From: Nocardioides sp. 1609
GTDB lineage: Bacteria; Actinomycetota; Actinomycetes; Propionibacteriales; Nocardioidaceae
Reading direction: 5' to 3'
DNA length: 64,000 bases
Assembly (NCBI RefSeq): GCF_004522105.1
Contig: NZ_SPUJ01000001.1
Location: forward strand, 806,001 to 870,000
The notes beneath the pieces are model-generated. The model worked only from the letters and a program-made list of their open reading frames with translations, did not search any database and had not been told where the DNA came from. This document shows positions 52,472 through 61,322 of the stretch, one piece after another. Position 1 is the first letter of the stretch. Each line of letters starts with the position of its first letter. The position numbers were made by a program, and so were the translations under genes.

Positions 52472-53106
52472 GACATCTGCTCCGCTGCCTCGCGGATCGC
52501 GGCAACAATGTTCGGGTAGCAGCTGCAACGGCACAGGTTGCCGCTCATCCACTCGCGGATCTCCGCGTCGGAGCCTGCGTGGCCCTCCTTGATGAGACCC
52601 ACTGCACTCATCACCTGGCCGGAGGTGCAGAAACCACACTGGAGACCATCGTTTTGCACGAACGCCTCTTGTACCGGGTGCAGGCGATCGCCGGTGGCTA
52701 GACCCTCCACGGTGGTGATCTCGGCCCCGTCCTGCATTGCCGCGAGGGTCATACAGCTCTTGATGCGGCGACCGTCCGAGATGACGGTGCACGCACCGCA
52801 AGCGCCTCGGTCGCACCCCTTCTTGGTCCCGGTCAAGTTGAGATCCTCACGCAACGCGTCGAGCAGGGTGACACGCGCCTCAAGCTTTTTCCGGTGTCGC
52901 ACACCATTCACCTTCAGGACGACGTCCAAGGTCGATCGTGGACGGGAGAACACCGCGGCACTTGCTTCACCAACTGCCCGGGTCATCCCAGCACCTACGC
53001 TGCCAACTGCAGCGACCGCGCCGCCCAACTGCAGGACGGTCCGGCGCGTGAGCCGGGACCAGCGCCTCGTAGATTGACTGTCTGCGGCCATCGGTTCGTC
53101 ATGCAT
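52468..53106 (-). CDS. molybdenum hydroxylase [2Fe-2S] subunit with Tat signal (PaoA-like)
   Basis: A 212-aa subunit starting at ATG 53106 (MHDEPMAADSQSTRRWSRL). A twin-arginine signal (TRRTVLQLGGAVAAVGSVGA) predicts export of the folded heterotrimer, as for PaoA. The first cluster motif is GCDRGACGACTV with its distal Cys in KSCMTLA. The second is CGFCTSGQ, paired with NLCRCSCYPNI, where the usual Gly-Thr after Cys-Arg-Cys is Ser-Cys. First gene of the three-gene operon. Confidence 0.91.
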   Translation of the reverse strand: MHDEPMAADSQSTRRWSRLTRRTVLQLGGAVAAVGSVGAGMTRAVGEASAAVFSRPRSTLDVVLKVNGVRHRKKLEARVTLLDALREDLNLTGTKKGCDRGACGACTVISDGRRIKSCMTLAAMQDGAEITTVEGLATGDRLHPVQEAFVQNDGLQCGFCTSGQVMSAVGLIKEGHAGSDAEIREWMSGNLCRCSCYPNIVAAIREAAEQMS

Positions 53107-53484
53107 GGTGGGCTCCTCATCTGTCACGCGCAGCGATTGCGCGAGCGAAGTGGTGATCGTGATGCAGGGAACGAGATAGGGCTCTGCCTCGAAGGGATCA
53201 AGAGACTGGATCGGACCTCGACTAGTAAGGTCTCGTAGCGTCGACCATGCCTGCTGCCAGCGACCGGAAAAAGGGGACTCTGGAGGGAGGGACCAGCAGT
53301 CCCTGCCTGCGGTCGCCTTGGCCTCTGCCGCGTACGACGGCGGAGCAATGGTGTTCACCGCGTCGCCGGGCACGTCGCCCGGCCGCGGTCAGAAGCCGAT
53401 GTGGTCGGGCGCGGGCAGCAGTGCCTTGCCGCATGTCGCACAGGGCGGTGTCGAGTGTTGTGAGTGCCTGGGATTCGGGTTCGG
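53107..53484. other. upstream region of the molybdenum hydroxylase operon
   Basis: About 380 bases holding the operon promoter. Frames on both strands are not protein-like. No operator recognised. Confidence 0.35.
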
Positions 53485-53586
53485 TCACCTCGCTACGCCG
53501 GTGGTGACGTCGACGGCCGTTGCGCGTTCGGGGACGTCGAGTCCGAGGTAGCGCCGGCCCTCTGACCACTCGTCGTGCTGCTCGGC
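53485..53586 (-). mobile_element. IS256-family transposase C-terminal remnant
   Basis: Minus-strand codons give AEQHDEWSEGRRYLGLDVPE and a stop at 53485. This is the conserved C-terminal end of actinobacterial IS256 (Mutator-type) transposases. Nothing else of the element can be recognised upstream. A short relic. Confidence 0.55.
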
Positions 53587-53675
53587 AAGGGCTACGCCGC
53601 CCCCGGCGATTCTCGGATCCCGTACTTAGGGGCCGTTCGTGTCCCACACGAGCCGTGGAGCGTGCAACGACAAAG

Positions 53676-54383
53676 TCACGACCAGTCGGACTTTCGATCC
53701 CGTGACTGTCGTGCGGCGATGCCGGCCAGGACGATGTCGACACCGGCAAGGGATTGCTCGCGGTCGTCATGTGCAGACATCGATGCAGCAGTCTCTTGCA
53801 CCACAGCATCGGGGTCGCTGCCAACCAGGTCTGCAGCGAGACCAGCAAGGTAGTCCCGGCGGTCCGCTCCCTGGGGACGTCGACTCGCTGCTGTTGCGTG
53901 CGGCGATGCTGCTCCCAGCACGTAGTTGACCAGCGCCGCCCCCGCGTTCGACAGGCCGGCGCCGCGCACTCTGAGGCGCCGTAACTGCGTGCCGACGCGC
54001 TTCCAGATTAGCAAGACTGCGGGTTGCAGTGGCTCTCTGGCGAGTTGTCGCCCTACCCAGGGATGGGCGTCGATGGCATCGAAGATGCTCAGCGACAGAG
54101 CTCGCAGCATCAGCGCAGGGTCCTGCACTGTTCCGGTGGCGCTGAGGGAGTGACCGATGACGCTTTCCGTTGCCCCAGTGAGGAGTTCTCCCCTGCCTGC
54201 GACGTGGTGGTAGATCGCGCCGCGGCCGGTATCGAGGCTGGCTGTCAGCGCGCGGACAGTTGGTGCTCCTTCACCGGCAGCGTCCAGCAGCTCGATTGTC
54301 GCTGCGGTGATGCGCTCTCGCGACAGGCCTCGGACCGGCGCGAGGCGGGTTCGGTCGGTGAGACCACTTGCCCATCTTGACAC
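53676..54383 (-). CDS. TetR-family repressor
   Basis: A 235-aa TetR-type regulator. I chose the GTG at 54383 because a start at 54425 would translate through the palindromic operator. HTH: LSRERITAATIELLDAAGEG, VRALTASLDTGRGAIYHHVA. The ligand domain fits the TetR C-terminal class (LFDAIDAHPWVG-type helix: LSIFDAIDAHPWVGRQLARE, then VNYVLG). It is divergent from the TetX-like monooxygenase gene, with the operator directly between, so it most likely represses the monooxygenase-efflux-SnoaL genes and itself. Confidence 0.88.
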   Translation of the reverse strand: MSRWASGLTDRTRLAPVRGLSRERITAATIELLDAAGEGAPTVRALTASLDTGRGAIYHHVAGRGELLTGATESVIGHSLSATGTVQDPALMLRALSLSIFDAIDAHPWVGRQLAREPLQPAVLLIWKRVGTQLRRLRVRGAGLSNAGAALVNYVLGAASPHATAASRRPQGADRRDYLAGLAADLVGSDPDAVVQETAASMSAHDDREQSLAGVDIVLAGIAARQSRDRKSDWS

Positions 54384-54386
54384 GAG

Positions 54387-54424
54387 TGGACCGATGGTCC
54401 AACACTGGTTGGACCATCGGTCCA
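54387..54424. promoter_or_regulatory. double palindromic TetR operator
   Basis: Two 17-base arms (TGGACCGATGGTCCAAC at 54387-54403 and its exact reverse complement at 54408-54424) are separated by 4 bases. Each arm itself contains a palindrome of GGACC, 3 bases, GGTCC. This gives two dimer sites with centres 23 bases apart in the interval between the TetR and monooxygenase genes. Confidence 0.85.
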
Positions 54425-54445
54425 ATGTCCGTGGAAGGACACCTC

Positions 54446-55582
54446 ATGACACCCCACATCAGCGTTGTAGGCGCCGGCCTCGGCGGCCTCACCCTCGCCC
54501 GTGTCCTGCACCTGAACGACATCGGCGTGACGGTCTACGACGCAGATCCGGCACCCCATTCACGAAGCCAGGGCGGACAGCTCGACCTGCACGAGCACAA
54601 CGGCCAGCTGGCGCTCCAGAAGGCGAACCTGATGGAGGAGTTCCGGGCCATCATCCACCGAGGCGGCGGCGCTCAACGGGTACTCGCCCGCGACGGCTCA
54701 GTGCTTGCCGAGCTTCCCGACGATGGCTCGATGTCTAGCCCCGAGGCCCTCCGAGGAGACATCCGACGAATCCTGCTGGAGTCGCTACCAGAGGGAACTG
54801 TCCAGTGGGGAAAGAAGCTGGACCACGCCGCCACACTGGGCGACGGTCGGCATGAACTGACGTTCGCCGACGGCTCCACCGTCGAGTCCGACGTGCTCGT
54901 AGGGGCCGACGGGACTTGGTCCAAAGTGCGTGATCTGCTCTCCAACGAGAAGCCCACCTACGCTGGCGTCAGCTACGTCGACACGTTCCTGCACGATGTC
55001 GAGGTACGCCACCCAGCCGCCGCCGCGGCCGTCGGACCGGGTGCCATGTATGCGCTGACCCCCGGCAAGGGTTTCCTGGCGCACCGCGAGGCTGGCGATG
55101 TCATCCACACCTATGTGGTGCTGAGCCGGCCCGAGGACTGGTTCACCGACATCGACTTCTCCGAGCCGGTCGCCACCAGAGCACGCATTGCGGCCGAGTT
55201 CGACGGGTGGGCAACTGAACTGACCGCGCTTATCGCCGATGCTGACACAGCACCGGTTCTGCGAAGCATCCATCAGCTTCCCGACAGCCACCGGTGGAGC
55301 CGTACCGAGGGCGTGACGCTGCTGGGTGACGCGGCGCATGTCACTCTCCCGGGCGGAGAGGGCGCGAACATCGCCATGCTGGACGGTGCCGAGCTCGGAG
55401 AGGCGATCGCCGAGCACACGGACGACATCGAGGGCGCCCTCGCCGCATACGAGGAGGTCATGTTCGACCGAGCTGAGAACGAGGCCAAGGCGGCCCGCGA
55501 GACCATCGACCTGATCTTCGGTGACCGCGCGCCCATGGGACTCGCAAATCTCTTCAACGGCTTGGACGAGGTGGAGGAATGA
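54446..55582 (+). CDS. TetX-like FAD-dependent monooxygenase
   Basis: A 378-aa class A flavoprotein monooxygenase. ATG 54446 follows GGAAGGA; an earlier ATG at 54368 would run through the operator. The FAD site is ISVVGAGLGGLTLARVLHLN (about 5-24), then GGQLDLHEHNGQLALQKANL (about 44-63), which parallels the GGTLDLHKGSGQ region of the tetracycline-inactivating TetX. Further on are DVLVGADGTWSKVRDLL and VTLLGDAAHVTLPGGEGANI, the second FAD motif. Length is close to TetX (388). Substrate unproven: TetX relatives also act on other aromatic polyketides or rifamycins. Divergent from TetR and followed by an efflux gene. Confidence 0.87.
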   Translation: MTPHISVVGAGLGGLTLARVLHLNDIGVTVYDADPAPHSRSQGGQLDLHEHNGQLALQKANLMEEFRAIIHRGGGAQRVLARDGSVLAELPDDGSMSSPEALRGDIRRILLESLPEGTVQWGKKLDHAATLGDGRHELTFADGSTVESDVLVGADGTWSKVRDLLSNEKPTYAGVSYVDTFLHDVEVRHPAAAAAVGPGAMYALTPGKGFLAHREAGDVIHTYVVLSRPEDWFTDIDFSEPVATRARIAAEFDGWATELTALIADADTAPVLRSIHQLPDSHRWSRTEGVTLLGDAAHVTLPGGEGANIAMLDGAELGEAIAEHTDDIEGALAAYEEVMFDRAENEAKAARETIDLIFGDRAPMGLANLFNGLDEVEE

Positions 55583-55831
55583 GCAGCTACCCGCTCGCGC
55601 CCAGTTGTCGTGCTGGGCAGACATCTGTTGCCGGTCAGGAAGCCCATCACACCGTCTCGGGCATCTTCGACGAGGGACTCGACCTCGAAGCAACCGTGCC
55701 CAGGGGCGAGAAGGCCGAGGTGTGTCTCGGACAAGGACAGACGAGCGACCCCAACGTCGGCCAAACGCCTTCACGAACCCCTCGCCAATCGGACCGTACG
55801 CGGCGTCGTGCACACGAGAAGGTCGTTTCTC

Positions 55832-57262
55832 GTGGCTGACATCAAGTCCGCTGCCGACAGCGACGAGTCTCAGACGCTTTACCCACGTAAGACCTTGTGG
55901 CTCACCCTCGTCGTCGTGCTCATCGCCGACGCTTTGGACCTCATCGACGCCACCATCACCAACATCGCAGCGCCGACCGTGGCCGCCGATATCGGTGGCG
56001 GCGAATCACTGGTCAAGTGGCTCGGTGCTGCCTACGCCTTGGCCTTGGGTTCGCTCCTCGTCGTGGGTGGCCGCCTGGGCGACAAGTACGGCCAACGGCA
56101 GATGCTGCTCACAGGCATCGCAGGGTTCACGCTGGCAAGCGTCCTGGCCGGCCTCGCCTTCGACCCGGTCACCCTCATCGTTGCTCGAGCAGTCCAGGGG
56201 GCGTTCGGTGCGCTCCTGCTGCCTCAAGGCATCGCGCTGCTGACTCGGATCTTTCCCCGCGAGACCGTCCAGAAGGCGTTCGGTGCTTTCGGTCCAGCAC
56301 TCGGGGTCTTTGCCGTGGCAGGCCCCATCCTGGCTGGGTTCCTCATCGACGCCGACCTGTTCGGGCTGGGCTGGCGACCGATGTTCCTAGTCAACATCGT
56401 GCTCGGCGGGGCGGCGTTCGTGATGGCATGGAACGTTGTCCCCAACGTGTCGCGCAATCCCGACGCTCGGATCGACGTGTTGGGCTCGATCTATCTCGCA
56501 GGGACGGTATTTACGCTCCTCTACGGCCTGATCGAGGGGTCCAGTGAGGGCTGGACGGCTCTGCCGATTGCCATGTTCGTGGTCGCAGCGGCGCTCGGCG
56601 CTGCATTCGTCCGTCGGCAACTCAGCACCACGCAGCCGCTACTCGATCGGAGACTGTTCCGCAGCCGGGGCTTCGTCTCTGGGCTAGGCATGGGATTGCT
56701 GCTATTCGCTGCTTTCAACGGCGTCACCTACATGATCTCGCTCTTCCTGCAGCTCGGGCTCGGCTACTCGCCAACGAAAGCCGCAGTGGGCTTGATCCCG
56801 CTGGCAGTCGGAATCATCGTTGGCGCAGGCGCATCGATCGCGCTCATCTCAGTGCTCGGCCGTCGACTTGTAGCTATCGGACTGGTCGTCTCATTGGCCG
56901 GAGCAGCAGCGATGTTCTACGTCGTGCGCCACTCAGGCCTCGATGTTTCGGGGTGGTCGCTCGCACTCGTCGTAGGCCTAATTGGCCTTGGCGCCGGACT
57001 GTGCTTTAGCTCGGTCTTCGATGCTGCACTCGGTGACATCGAGCCCGACCTAGCTGGTTCGGCTAGCGGGTCGCTCAGTGCGGTTCAGCAGATAGCCAAC
57101 GGAATCGGATCCGCCGCGGTCACGTCGGTCTACTTCGCGGCCCTGTCAACGTCCCAGGTTCACGCCGTGAGTTTGAGTCTCGTAGTCGTGTTCTGCATGT
57201 CTGCTGTATCGCTGGCGGCTGTCCCGCTGTTGCCCCGTAGAGCGGCGTCACTCGTCCACTGA
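55832..57262 (+). CDS. DHA2-type MFS drug/H+ antiporter (14 membrane segments)
   Basis: A 476-aa MFS exporter. I start at GTG 55832 (VADIKSAADSDESQ), after GAGAAGG; a frame from 55610 adds 74 Arg-rich residues. Motifs are LDLIDATITNIAAPTVAADI (motif D1-like), LVVGGRLGDKYGQRQMLL (motif A) and GFLIDADLFGLGWRPMFLVN (motif C region). It lies 249 bases after the TetX-like gene, on the same strand, and 51 bases before a SnoaL gene. Together with the monooxygenase it would form a modify-and-export resistance pair. Confidence 0.9.
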   Translation: MADIKSAADSDESQTLYPRKTLWLTLVVVLIADALDLIDATITNIAAPTVAADIGGGESLVKWLGAAYALALGSLLVVGGRLGDKYGQRQMLLTGIAGFTLASVLAGLAFDPVTLIVARAVQGAFGALLLPQGIALLTRIFPRETVQKAFGAFGPALGVFAVAGPILAGFLIDADLFGLGWRPMFLVNIVLGGAAFVMAWNVVPNVSRNPDARIDVLGSIYLAGTVFTLLYGLIEGSSEGWTALPIAMFVVAAALGAAFVRRQLSTTQPLLDRRLFRSRGFVSGLGMGLLLFAAFNGVTYMISLFLQLGLGYSPTKAAVGLIPLAVGIIVGAGASIALISVLGRRLVAIGLVVSLAGAAAMFYVVRHSGLDVSGWSLALVVGLIGLGAGLCFSSVFDAALGDIEPDLAGSASGSLSAVQQIANGIGSAAVTSVYFAALSTSQVHAVSLSLVVVFCMSAVSLAAVPLLPRRAASLVH

Positions 57263-57313
57263 CTGCGACCACTGGCTCCGCGTCAAACCGTAGACAGATT
57301 TCAGGTAGGAGGA

Positions 57314-57736
57314 ATGACTGTGTCGATCGCTACCACTCAGGTAGAGAACTTTGTTGACTCGTTGCTGGGAGCACTGGATACCGGCGACGTGGGCGCCGCC
57401 GCTGACCACTTCACACAGAATGCACACCTCGTCCTCAATAGAGGGGAAGCAATCTTCGGCGTGGACGAGATACGCGGATTCTTCGAAACACATTTCGAGA
57501 GGGCTCGCGCAATCTCGTCCCGGGAGGTTCTACGCTCGAGGCGGCACGCTCCAGCCACGACAGTTGCACTCATCGCACTCATGTCCCGGCTGCCGACGGG
57601 CATTCAAGGCTTCCTGGTGCCCGTCACCCTCATCGACGCTGATGGTCACACCCGCTGCGCGTCGGCCTCTGCGCGGGCGATGAGCCAACGATGGACGACC
57701 GCGTACGGTGTCGCGCGCAACCCCACCTCACGCTAA
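57314..57736 (+). CDS. SnoaL-like (NTF2-fold) protein
   Basis: A 140-aa NTF2-like protein, ATG 57314 preceded by AGGAGG. Typical elements are VENFVDSLLGALDTGDVGAA, ADHFTQNAHLVLNRGEAIFG and VDEIRGFFETHFERA, followed by beta strands to the end. Such proteins bind or transform small hydrophobic molecules. The C-terminal 20 residues are atypical. It follows the efflux gene and may be part of the same unit. Confidence 0.75.
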   Translation: MTVSIATTQVENFVDSLLGALDTGDVGAAADHFTQNAHLVLNRGEAIFGVDEIRGFFETHFERARAISSREVLRSRRHAPATTVALIALMSRLPTGIQGFLVPVTLIDADGHTRCASASARAMSQRWTTAYGVARNPTSR

Positions 57737-57764
57737 GGAGGGGTCGAGCCGCACGGTCCCAGCC

Positions 57765-58072
57765 TCCACTGATTCGAACTATTCGGCCAGTGCACCCTCC
57801 GTCGAGTCGTGGCTGAGGGGCGTCGGCGTCGGCGTCGGCGTCGGCACTGCGTCCCTTCCGGATTGCTTCGTCAGCCAACTGCCGAAGGTTCGTGTCATTA
57901 GAGGCATGATGAGGAAGGTCATCAGCCCAACGAGGGTCAGGGACGCGACGAGAGTGGTGACGTAGAGGGGCACGTGCCGGGTAAGCGGTCGTCCCGCCCA
58001 GAGGATCAAGGTGATCAGCGGGTATATTGAGACCCAGTTGAGTAGTGCAAGTTTGTAGCGCGGGATGCGCAT
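57765..58072 (-). CDS. small membrane protein (two transmembrane segments)
   Basis: A protein of about 97 aa from ATG 58072 (MRIPRYKLALLNWVSIYPLI); a frame 5 residues longer exists. Two hydrophobic segments (LLNWVSIYPLITLILWAG and VTTLVASLTLVGLMTFLIMP) match the membrane module often fused to antibiotic-biosynthesis monooxygenase domains. A Pro-Thr repeat (PTPTPTPTP) follows, encoded by a hexanucleotide repeat, and the tail ends near 57779. It is divergent from an XRE/MmyB regulator 67 bases away, which probably controls it. Confidence 0.75.
57819..57845. repeat. GGCGTC hexanucleotide tandem repeat within a gene
   Basis: More than four consecutive copies of GGCGTC. Read on the minus strand they encode a Pro-Thr repeat at the cytoplasmic tail of the small membrane protein. 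Copy-number change would lengthen the tail without a frameshift. Confidence 0.8.
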
Positions 58073-58139
58073 AGAGGTTCCTCTCAAACGGAGCTGATTG
58101 CGGTTTTCGATGTGTGACTAGGGGTTAGGTGGGGGCCAC

Positions 58140-58952
58140 GTGCAGCGCAATGTCGCGCTTAGAGAATTCCTGCGCGCTCGAAGGGCTGCGATTCAACCGT
58201 CGCAGGTTGGCCTAGACCAACAAGGAATTCGCCGCGTTTCCGGTCTACGCCGCGAGGAGGTAGCAATGCTCGCCGGTGTCAGCGTCGACTACTACGCGCG
58301 TCTTGAGCAGGGACGAGACATTCAGCCATCACGCTCTGTCCTTGAGTCCATCGCAAGAGCGCTTCGTCTCACCGACGCACAGCGCTCACAGCTCTACGCG
58401 TTAATCAATCGGGATCTCCGAGTTGCGCCATCGCCACCATGTGAGATCACCCGAACAGAGGCGGGCCTCTTAGGCGCGCTAAACATTCCAGCACTCGTCG
58501 TCGGGCGCGGCACCGCCATCGTTGCGTCTAACCAACTACACCGCGCCCTCACGACGAACTTCGAGGACAAGCCACCCGAACAGCGCTACTACATTCATTG
58601 GCTGTTCAACACACCAGCCGCCCAGCTGATCCTGGTGGACTGGGCACGATCGGCACGTGAAACGGTAGGTGTCCTACGAGCCGCAATCACCCAGTTTCCC
58701 GACGACTCCGGTCTCCAGGACCTAGCGAACGACTTGCTCTCGTCGAGTGCTCAGTTCAAAGAACTGTGGGACGAACATGACGTCGAAGCCCCCTCGTCAG
58801 GCCCGAAAGGTTACCGGCACCCAGAACTCGGAGTGTTGTCATTACAGCACCAAGTTGCGCGATTGTCAGAGGAACACTGGCTTCATCTGTACTGGGCTGA
58901 GCCTGGTTCATCGACCGAGCGAGTCCTCGAGCATTTACAGTCCGAGACCTAG
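58140..58952 (+). CDS. XRE-family regulator with MmyB-like ligand domain
   Basis: A 270-aa regulator, GTG start 58140. The N-terminal HTH is LREFLRARRAAIQPSQVGLD, RVSGLRREEVAMLAGVSVDY, YARLEQGRDIQPSRSVLESI. The C-terminal domain (about 105-265) follows the MmyB-like pattern: ALVVGRGTAIVASNQLHRAL, WLFNTPAAQLILVDWARSAR, LSSSAQFKELWDEHDVEAP, KGYRHPELGVLSL. MmyB domains bind fatty-acid-like ligands. Divergent from the small membrane protein gene. Confidence 0.92.
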   Translation: MQRNVALREFLRARRAAIQPSQVGLDQQGIRRVSGLRREEVAMLAGVSVDYYARLEQGRDIQPSRSVLESIARALRLTDAQRSQLYALINRDLRVAPSPPCEITRTEAGLLGALNIPALVVGRGTAIVASNQLHRALTTNFEDKPPEQRYYIHWLFNTPAAQLILVDWARSARETVGVLRAAITQFPDDSGLQDLANDLLSSSAQFKELWDEHDVEAPSSGPKGYRHPELGVLSLQHQVARLSEEHWLHLYWAEPGSSTERVLEHLQSET

Positions 58953-58980
58953 CCCAGAGTCGGATACGAGGGATCGTGGG

Positions 58981-59391
58981 TTAAGCGGGTGACGTGAGCT
59001 CGATGATCGTCCCGGCAATGTCAGTGATGAAGGCGATCCGCTGGTTGATCTGGTCGACCTGGAAGGGTCCTGCAAACGGGACGATGCCTCTCGACTCCAA
59101 TTCGGCCAAAGTCTCGTCCATGTTCGGGACGGTCAGGCAGAAATGGTGGAGACGCTCGACATCGTGGCTGGCGATGAGGCTGTCCGGGACGCCGTTGCGG
59201 TTCTCTGCACCCGCAGAAATGAGCTCGATCTTCGTGTCTCCGTTCGTGATGAAAACAAAGGTCGATCCGTGAGCTTCGAAGCGCTGGGCGATTACGAAGT
59301 CAAGTTTGTCGGAGTACCAGTCGACCGCCTCTTCGAACTTGGTTGATGCCAGGGTGATGCCGACGTGGTCGTGCTTGACGCCGATTCTCAA
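58981..59391 (-). CDS. VOC-family (glyoxalase/bleomycin-resistance fold) protein
   Basis: A 136-aa single VOC domain. It has the two beta-alpha-beta-beta-beta modules: KHDHVGITLASTKFEEAVDW, YSDKLDFVIAQRFEAH and TKIELISAG, then LHHFCLTVPNMDETLAELES, RGIVPFAGPF and IAGTIIELTSPA. Metal ligands expected for the fold are His 9, Glu in KIEL, His in LHHF and Glu in IIELT. Reaction unknown. Confidence 0.87.
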   Translation of the reverse strand: MRIGVKHDHVGITLASTKFEEAVDWYSDKLDFVIAQRFEAHGSTFVFITNGDTKIELISAGAENRNGVPDSLIASHDVERLHHFCLTVPNMDETLAELESRGIVPFAGPFQVDQINQRIAFITDIAGTIIELTSPA

Positions 59392-59727
59392 GAGAGTTCC
59401 TATTCGCGTGGGATGGTTCGAGTTCGATGGTTATTCAACTGGCACCCGCCTAAATTAGTAAGAGGTCAGGCAGTCCTAGGTGGCAGGGACCTAGGACGCT
59501 GAGTCCTACCAGCGGTCGGTTTCACATGAGTTGCGTCCTGCGGCGTTGCTCCGGGCGGCGGCCTGAGAGTCCTGCGGTCCGCCGGGTGTCTACCCTCGCG
59601 TCGTCCGACTGCGACGGATCCTTCGTTGCAACCTGCACCTGCACCTGCACCTGCACCTGCACCTGCAGGGCTGTAGTCGCAACTCGCACGAGCAGTCGCG
59701 ATCGGCCCGTCGCGTGTCAGGACTGTC
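59392..59727. other. intergenic with hexanucleotide repeat
   Basis: About 335 bases between two minus-strand genes. It includes the upstream promoter of the VOC gene and a CTGCAC-type repeat. A 75-codon plus-strand frame is a by-product of the repeat. Confidence 0.45.
59632..59667. repeat. CCTGCA hexanucleotide tandem repeat
   Basis: About six consecutive copies of CCTGCA in the interval between the efflux gene and the VOC gene. It is outside any gene I support. Confidence 0.85.
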
Positions 59728-61215
59728 TCAATTTCGTCCAGTCCGCGCCTTAGGGAGAACCAAGGCAGTCAGCACGGCGCCGGCGTAGAAGAGTGCGGCG
59801 GTCCAGCCGAAAGCGGTTGTGTAGCTTGCCACCGTCGCCAGCGCTTCGAGGTTCGAGCCGGTGTGGTTCGCGGTGTAGGACGCGGTGGCCGCGGCAGCAA
59901 CGGTGCTGAGTACTGCGATGCCGATGGATCCGCCGATCTGTTGTGCGGCATTCACGCTGGCTGCGGCAGCGCCGGCGTCGTCGTCGTGGACACGGGCCGT
60001 GGCTGTCCCGGTGGCGGTGGCGACAACAAGACCGATCCCTGCTCCGATCAGTACGAGGCTAGGGAGCAGATGCGTCAGGTAGCTGCTGTCCACCTCGAGG
60101 CGAGTCAGCAGGAGCGGCCCCATGCCTGCAATGGCAAGCCCCAAAGGGATCACGACTCTGACGCCGAGCGCGCGGGAGAGTGCCGGACCCAGGATCGCGG
60201 CTGCCAAGACGAGCACTACGGGAACGGGCAAGAACGCAACGCCCGTCCGGATCTGGCTGAACTGCAGAGTGCTTTGAAGGTAGTAGGGCAGGAAGAGGAA
60301 GGTGGCGAACAATCCGGCCGAGGACAACAGGAGCGCGATGAGGGCCCCGCCACGGCTGCGGTCGAGGATCACGTGCAGAGGAAGTAGCGGCACAGGCACT
60401 CTGGCCTGAAGGAAGACGAACAGGGCCAGGAGAACCACAGCCGCAACGAGGGTGACGATCGTGACGGCGGAGGTCCATCCCTTTGTTTCTGCGTTTGACG
60501 TTCCGAGAACAAGCGCAAAGAGTCCCGACGTCACAGCGGTGGCGCCTCTGAGGTCCAGTTGGGTGGCAAGTCTGCGACTGGAAGGGGCTAGCAGTACGGC
60601 ACCAACGACGGCGGGCGCGGCGATGAGGACGTTGATGTACATAGTCCAGCGCCAGGAGAGAGTTTCGGTCAGGAAGCCGCCGAGGAGAAGTCCGACTGTC
60701 GTTCCGACCATCGATACCGATCCGAAGAGCCCGAAAGCCTTCGCGCGCTCACTGGGGTTGGAGAATGTGGTCGACACGATTGCCAGCGCGGCGGGGGCAA
60801 GGAGCGCCGCGAACACCCCTTGACCGATGCGGGCGCCTACCAGGAATTCGAGTGAGGGGGCGGCACCACCGATGGCTGATGCCACTGCGAACCCAGCGAG
60901 CCCGGTTATCAGGGTTTGTTTACGTCCCAGTCGGTCGGCCAGGCGCCCGCTCAGTAGTAGGAGACTCCCGAACGCAAGGGCGTAGCCAGTGACGACCCAT
61001 TGGCGTGAGTCGTTGCCGAAGCCCAGGTCGGCCTGCGCTGACGGCAACGCAATCGTGACGATCGTGGTGTCGAGGGCGATCATCAGTTGCGACAGAGCCA
61101 GAGCTGCCAGCAGCCACCAGCGGCGCGGCGATGGCGTCCCATCCAGCACGATCGACTCGTCGAGAGCGGACGTGGAATGTGGGGGCGTTCCAGCCGAGGG
61201 TTCTGGTGTTGTCAT
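59728..61215 (-). CDS. DHA2-type MFS drug/H+ antiporter (EmrB/QacA-like)
   Basis: A 495-aa, 14-segment exporter from ATG 61215 (MTTPEPSAGTPPHSTSALDE). Motifs are MIALDTTIVTIALPSAQADL, WVVTGYALAFGSLLLLSGRL, ADRLGRKQTLITGL (motif A) and MVGTTVGLLLGGFLTETLSW (motif C). The large domain between segments 13 and 14 ends with AAAASVNAAQQIGGSIGIAV. It follows the SAM methyltransferase gene by about 107 bases on the same strand and is probably co-transcribed, suggesting modification plus export of a small molecule. Confidence 0.9.
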   Translation of the reverse strand: MTTPEPSAGTPPHSTSALDESIVLDGTPSPRRWWLLAALALSQLMIALDTTIVTIALPSAQADLGFGNDSRQWVVTGYALAFGSLLLLSGRLADRLGRKQTLITGLAGFAVASAIGGAAPSLEFLVGARIGQGVFAALLAPAALAIVSTTFSNPSERAKAFGLFGSVSMVGTTVGLLLGGFLTETLSWRWTMYINVLIAAPAVVGAVLLAPSSRRLATQLDLRGATAVTSGLFALVLGTSNAETKGWTSAVTIVTLVAAVVLLALFVFLQARVPVPLLPLHVILDRSRGGALIALLLSSAGLFATFLFLPYYLQSTLQFSQIRTGVAFLPVPVVLVLAAAILGPALSRALGVRVVIPLGLAIAGMGPLLLTRLEVDSSYLTHLLPSLVLIGAGIGLVVATATGTATARVHDDDAGAAAASVNAAQQIGGSIGIAVLSTVAAAATASYTANHTGSNLEALATVASYTTAFGWTAALFYAGAVLTALVLPKARTGRN

Positions 61216-61322
61216 GGGTAGGACCACTCCTCAGTGGTGTGGCGTGGCACGGCCTCGTGAGTGGCGACGCCGCGGGGGTGGGTGGGGATGACGTGTGCTG
61301 TGCGTGATGTACCGAGGTGGGA

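Noticed and set aside
54785-55813. 342-aa minus-strand open frame
   Set aside because: Antisense to the TetX-like gene, no recognisable domain.
59632-59667. CRISPR-like or coding repeat
   Set aside because: A 6-base unit without spacers is a microsatellite, not a CRISPR array; the plus-strand frame through it gives only a Cys-Thr run.
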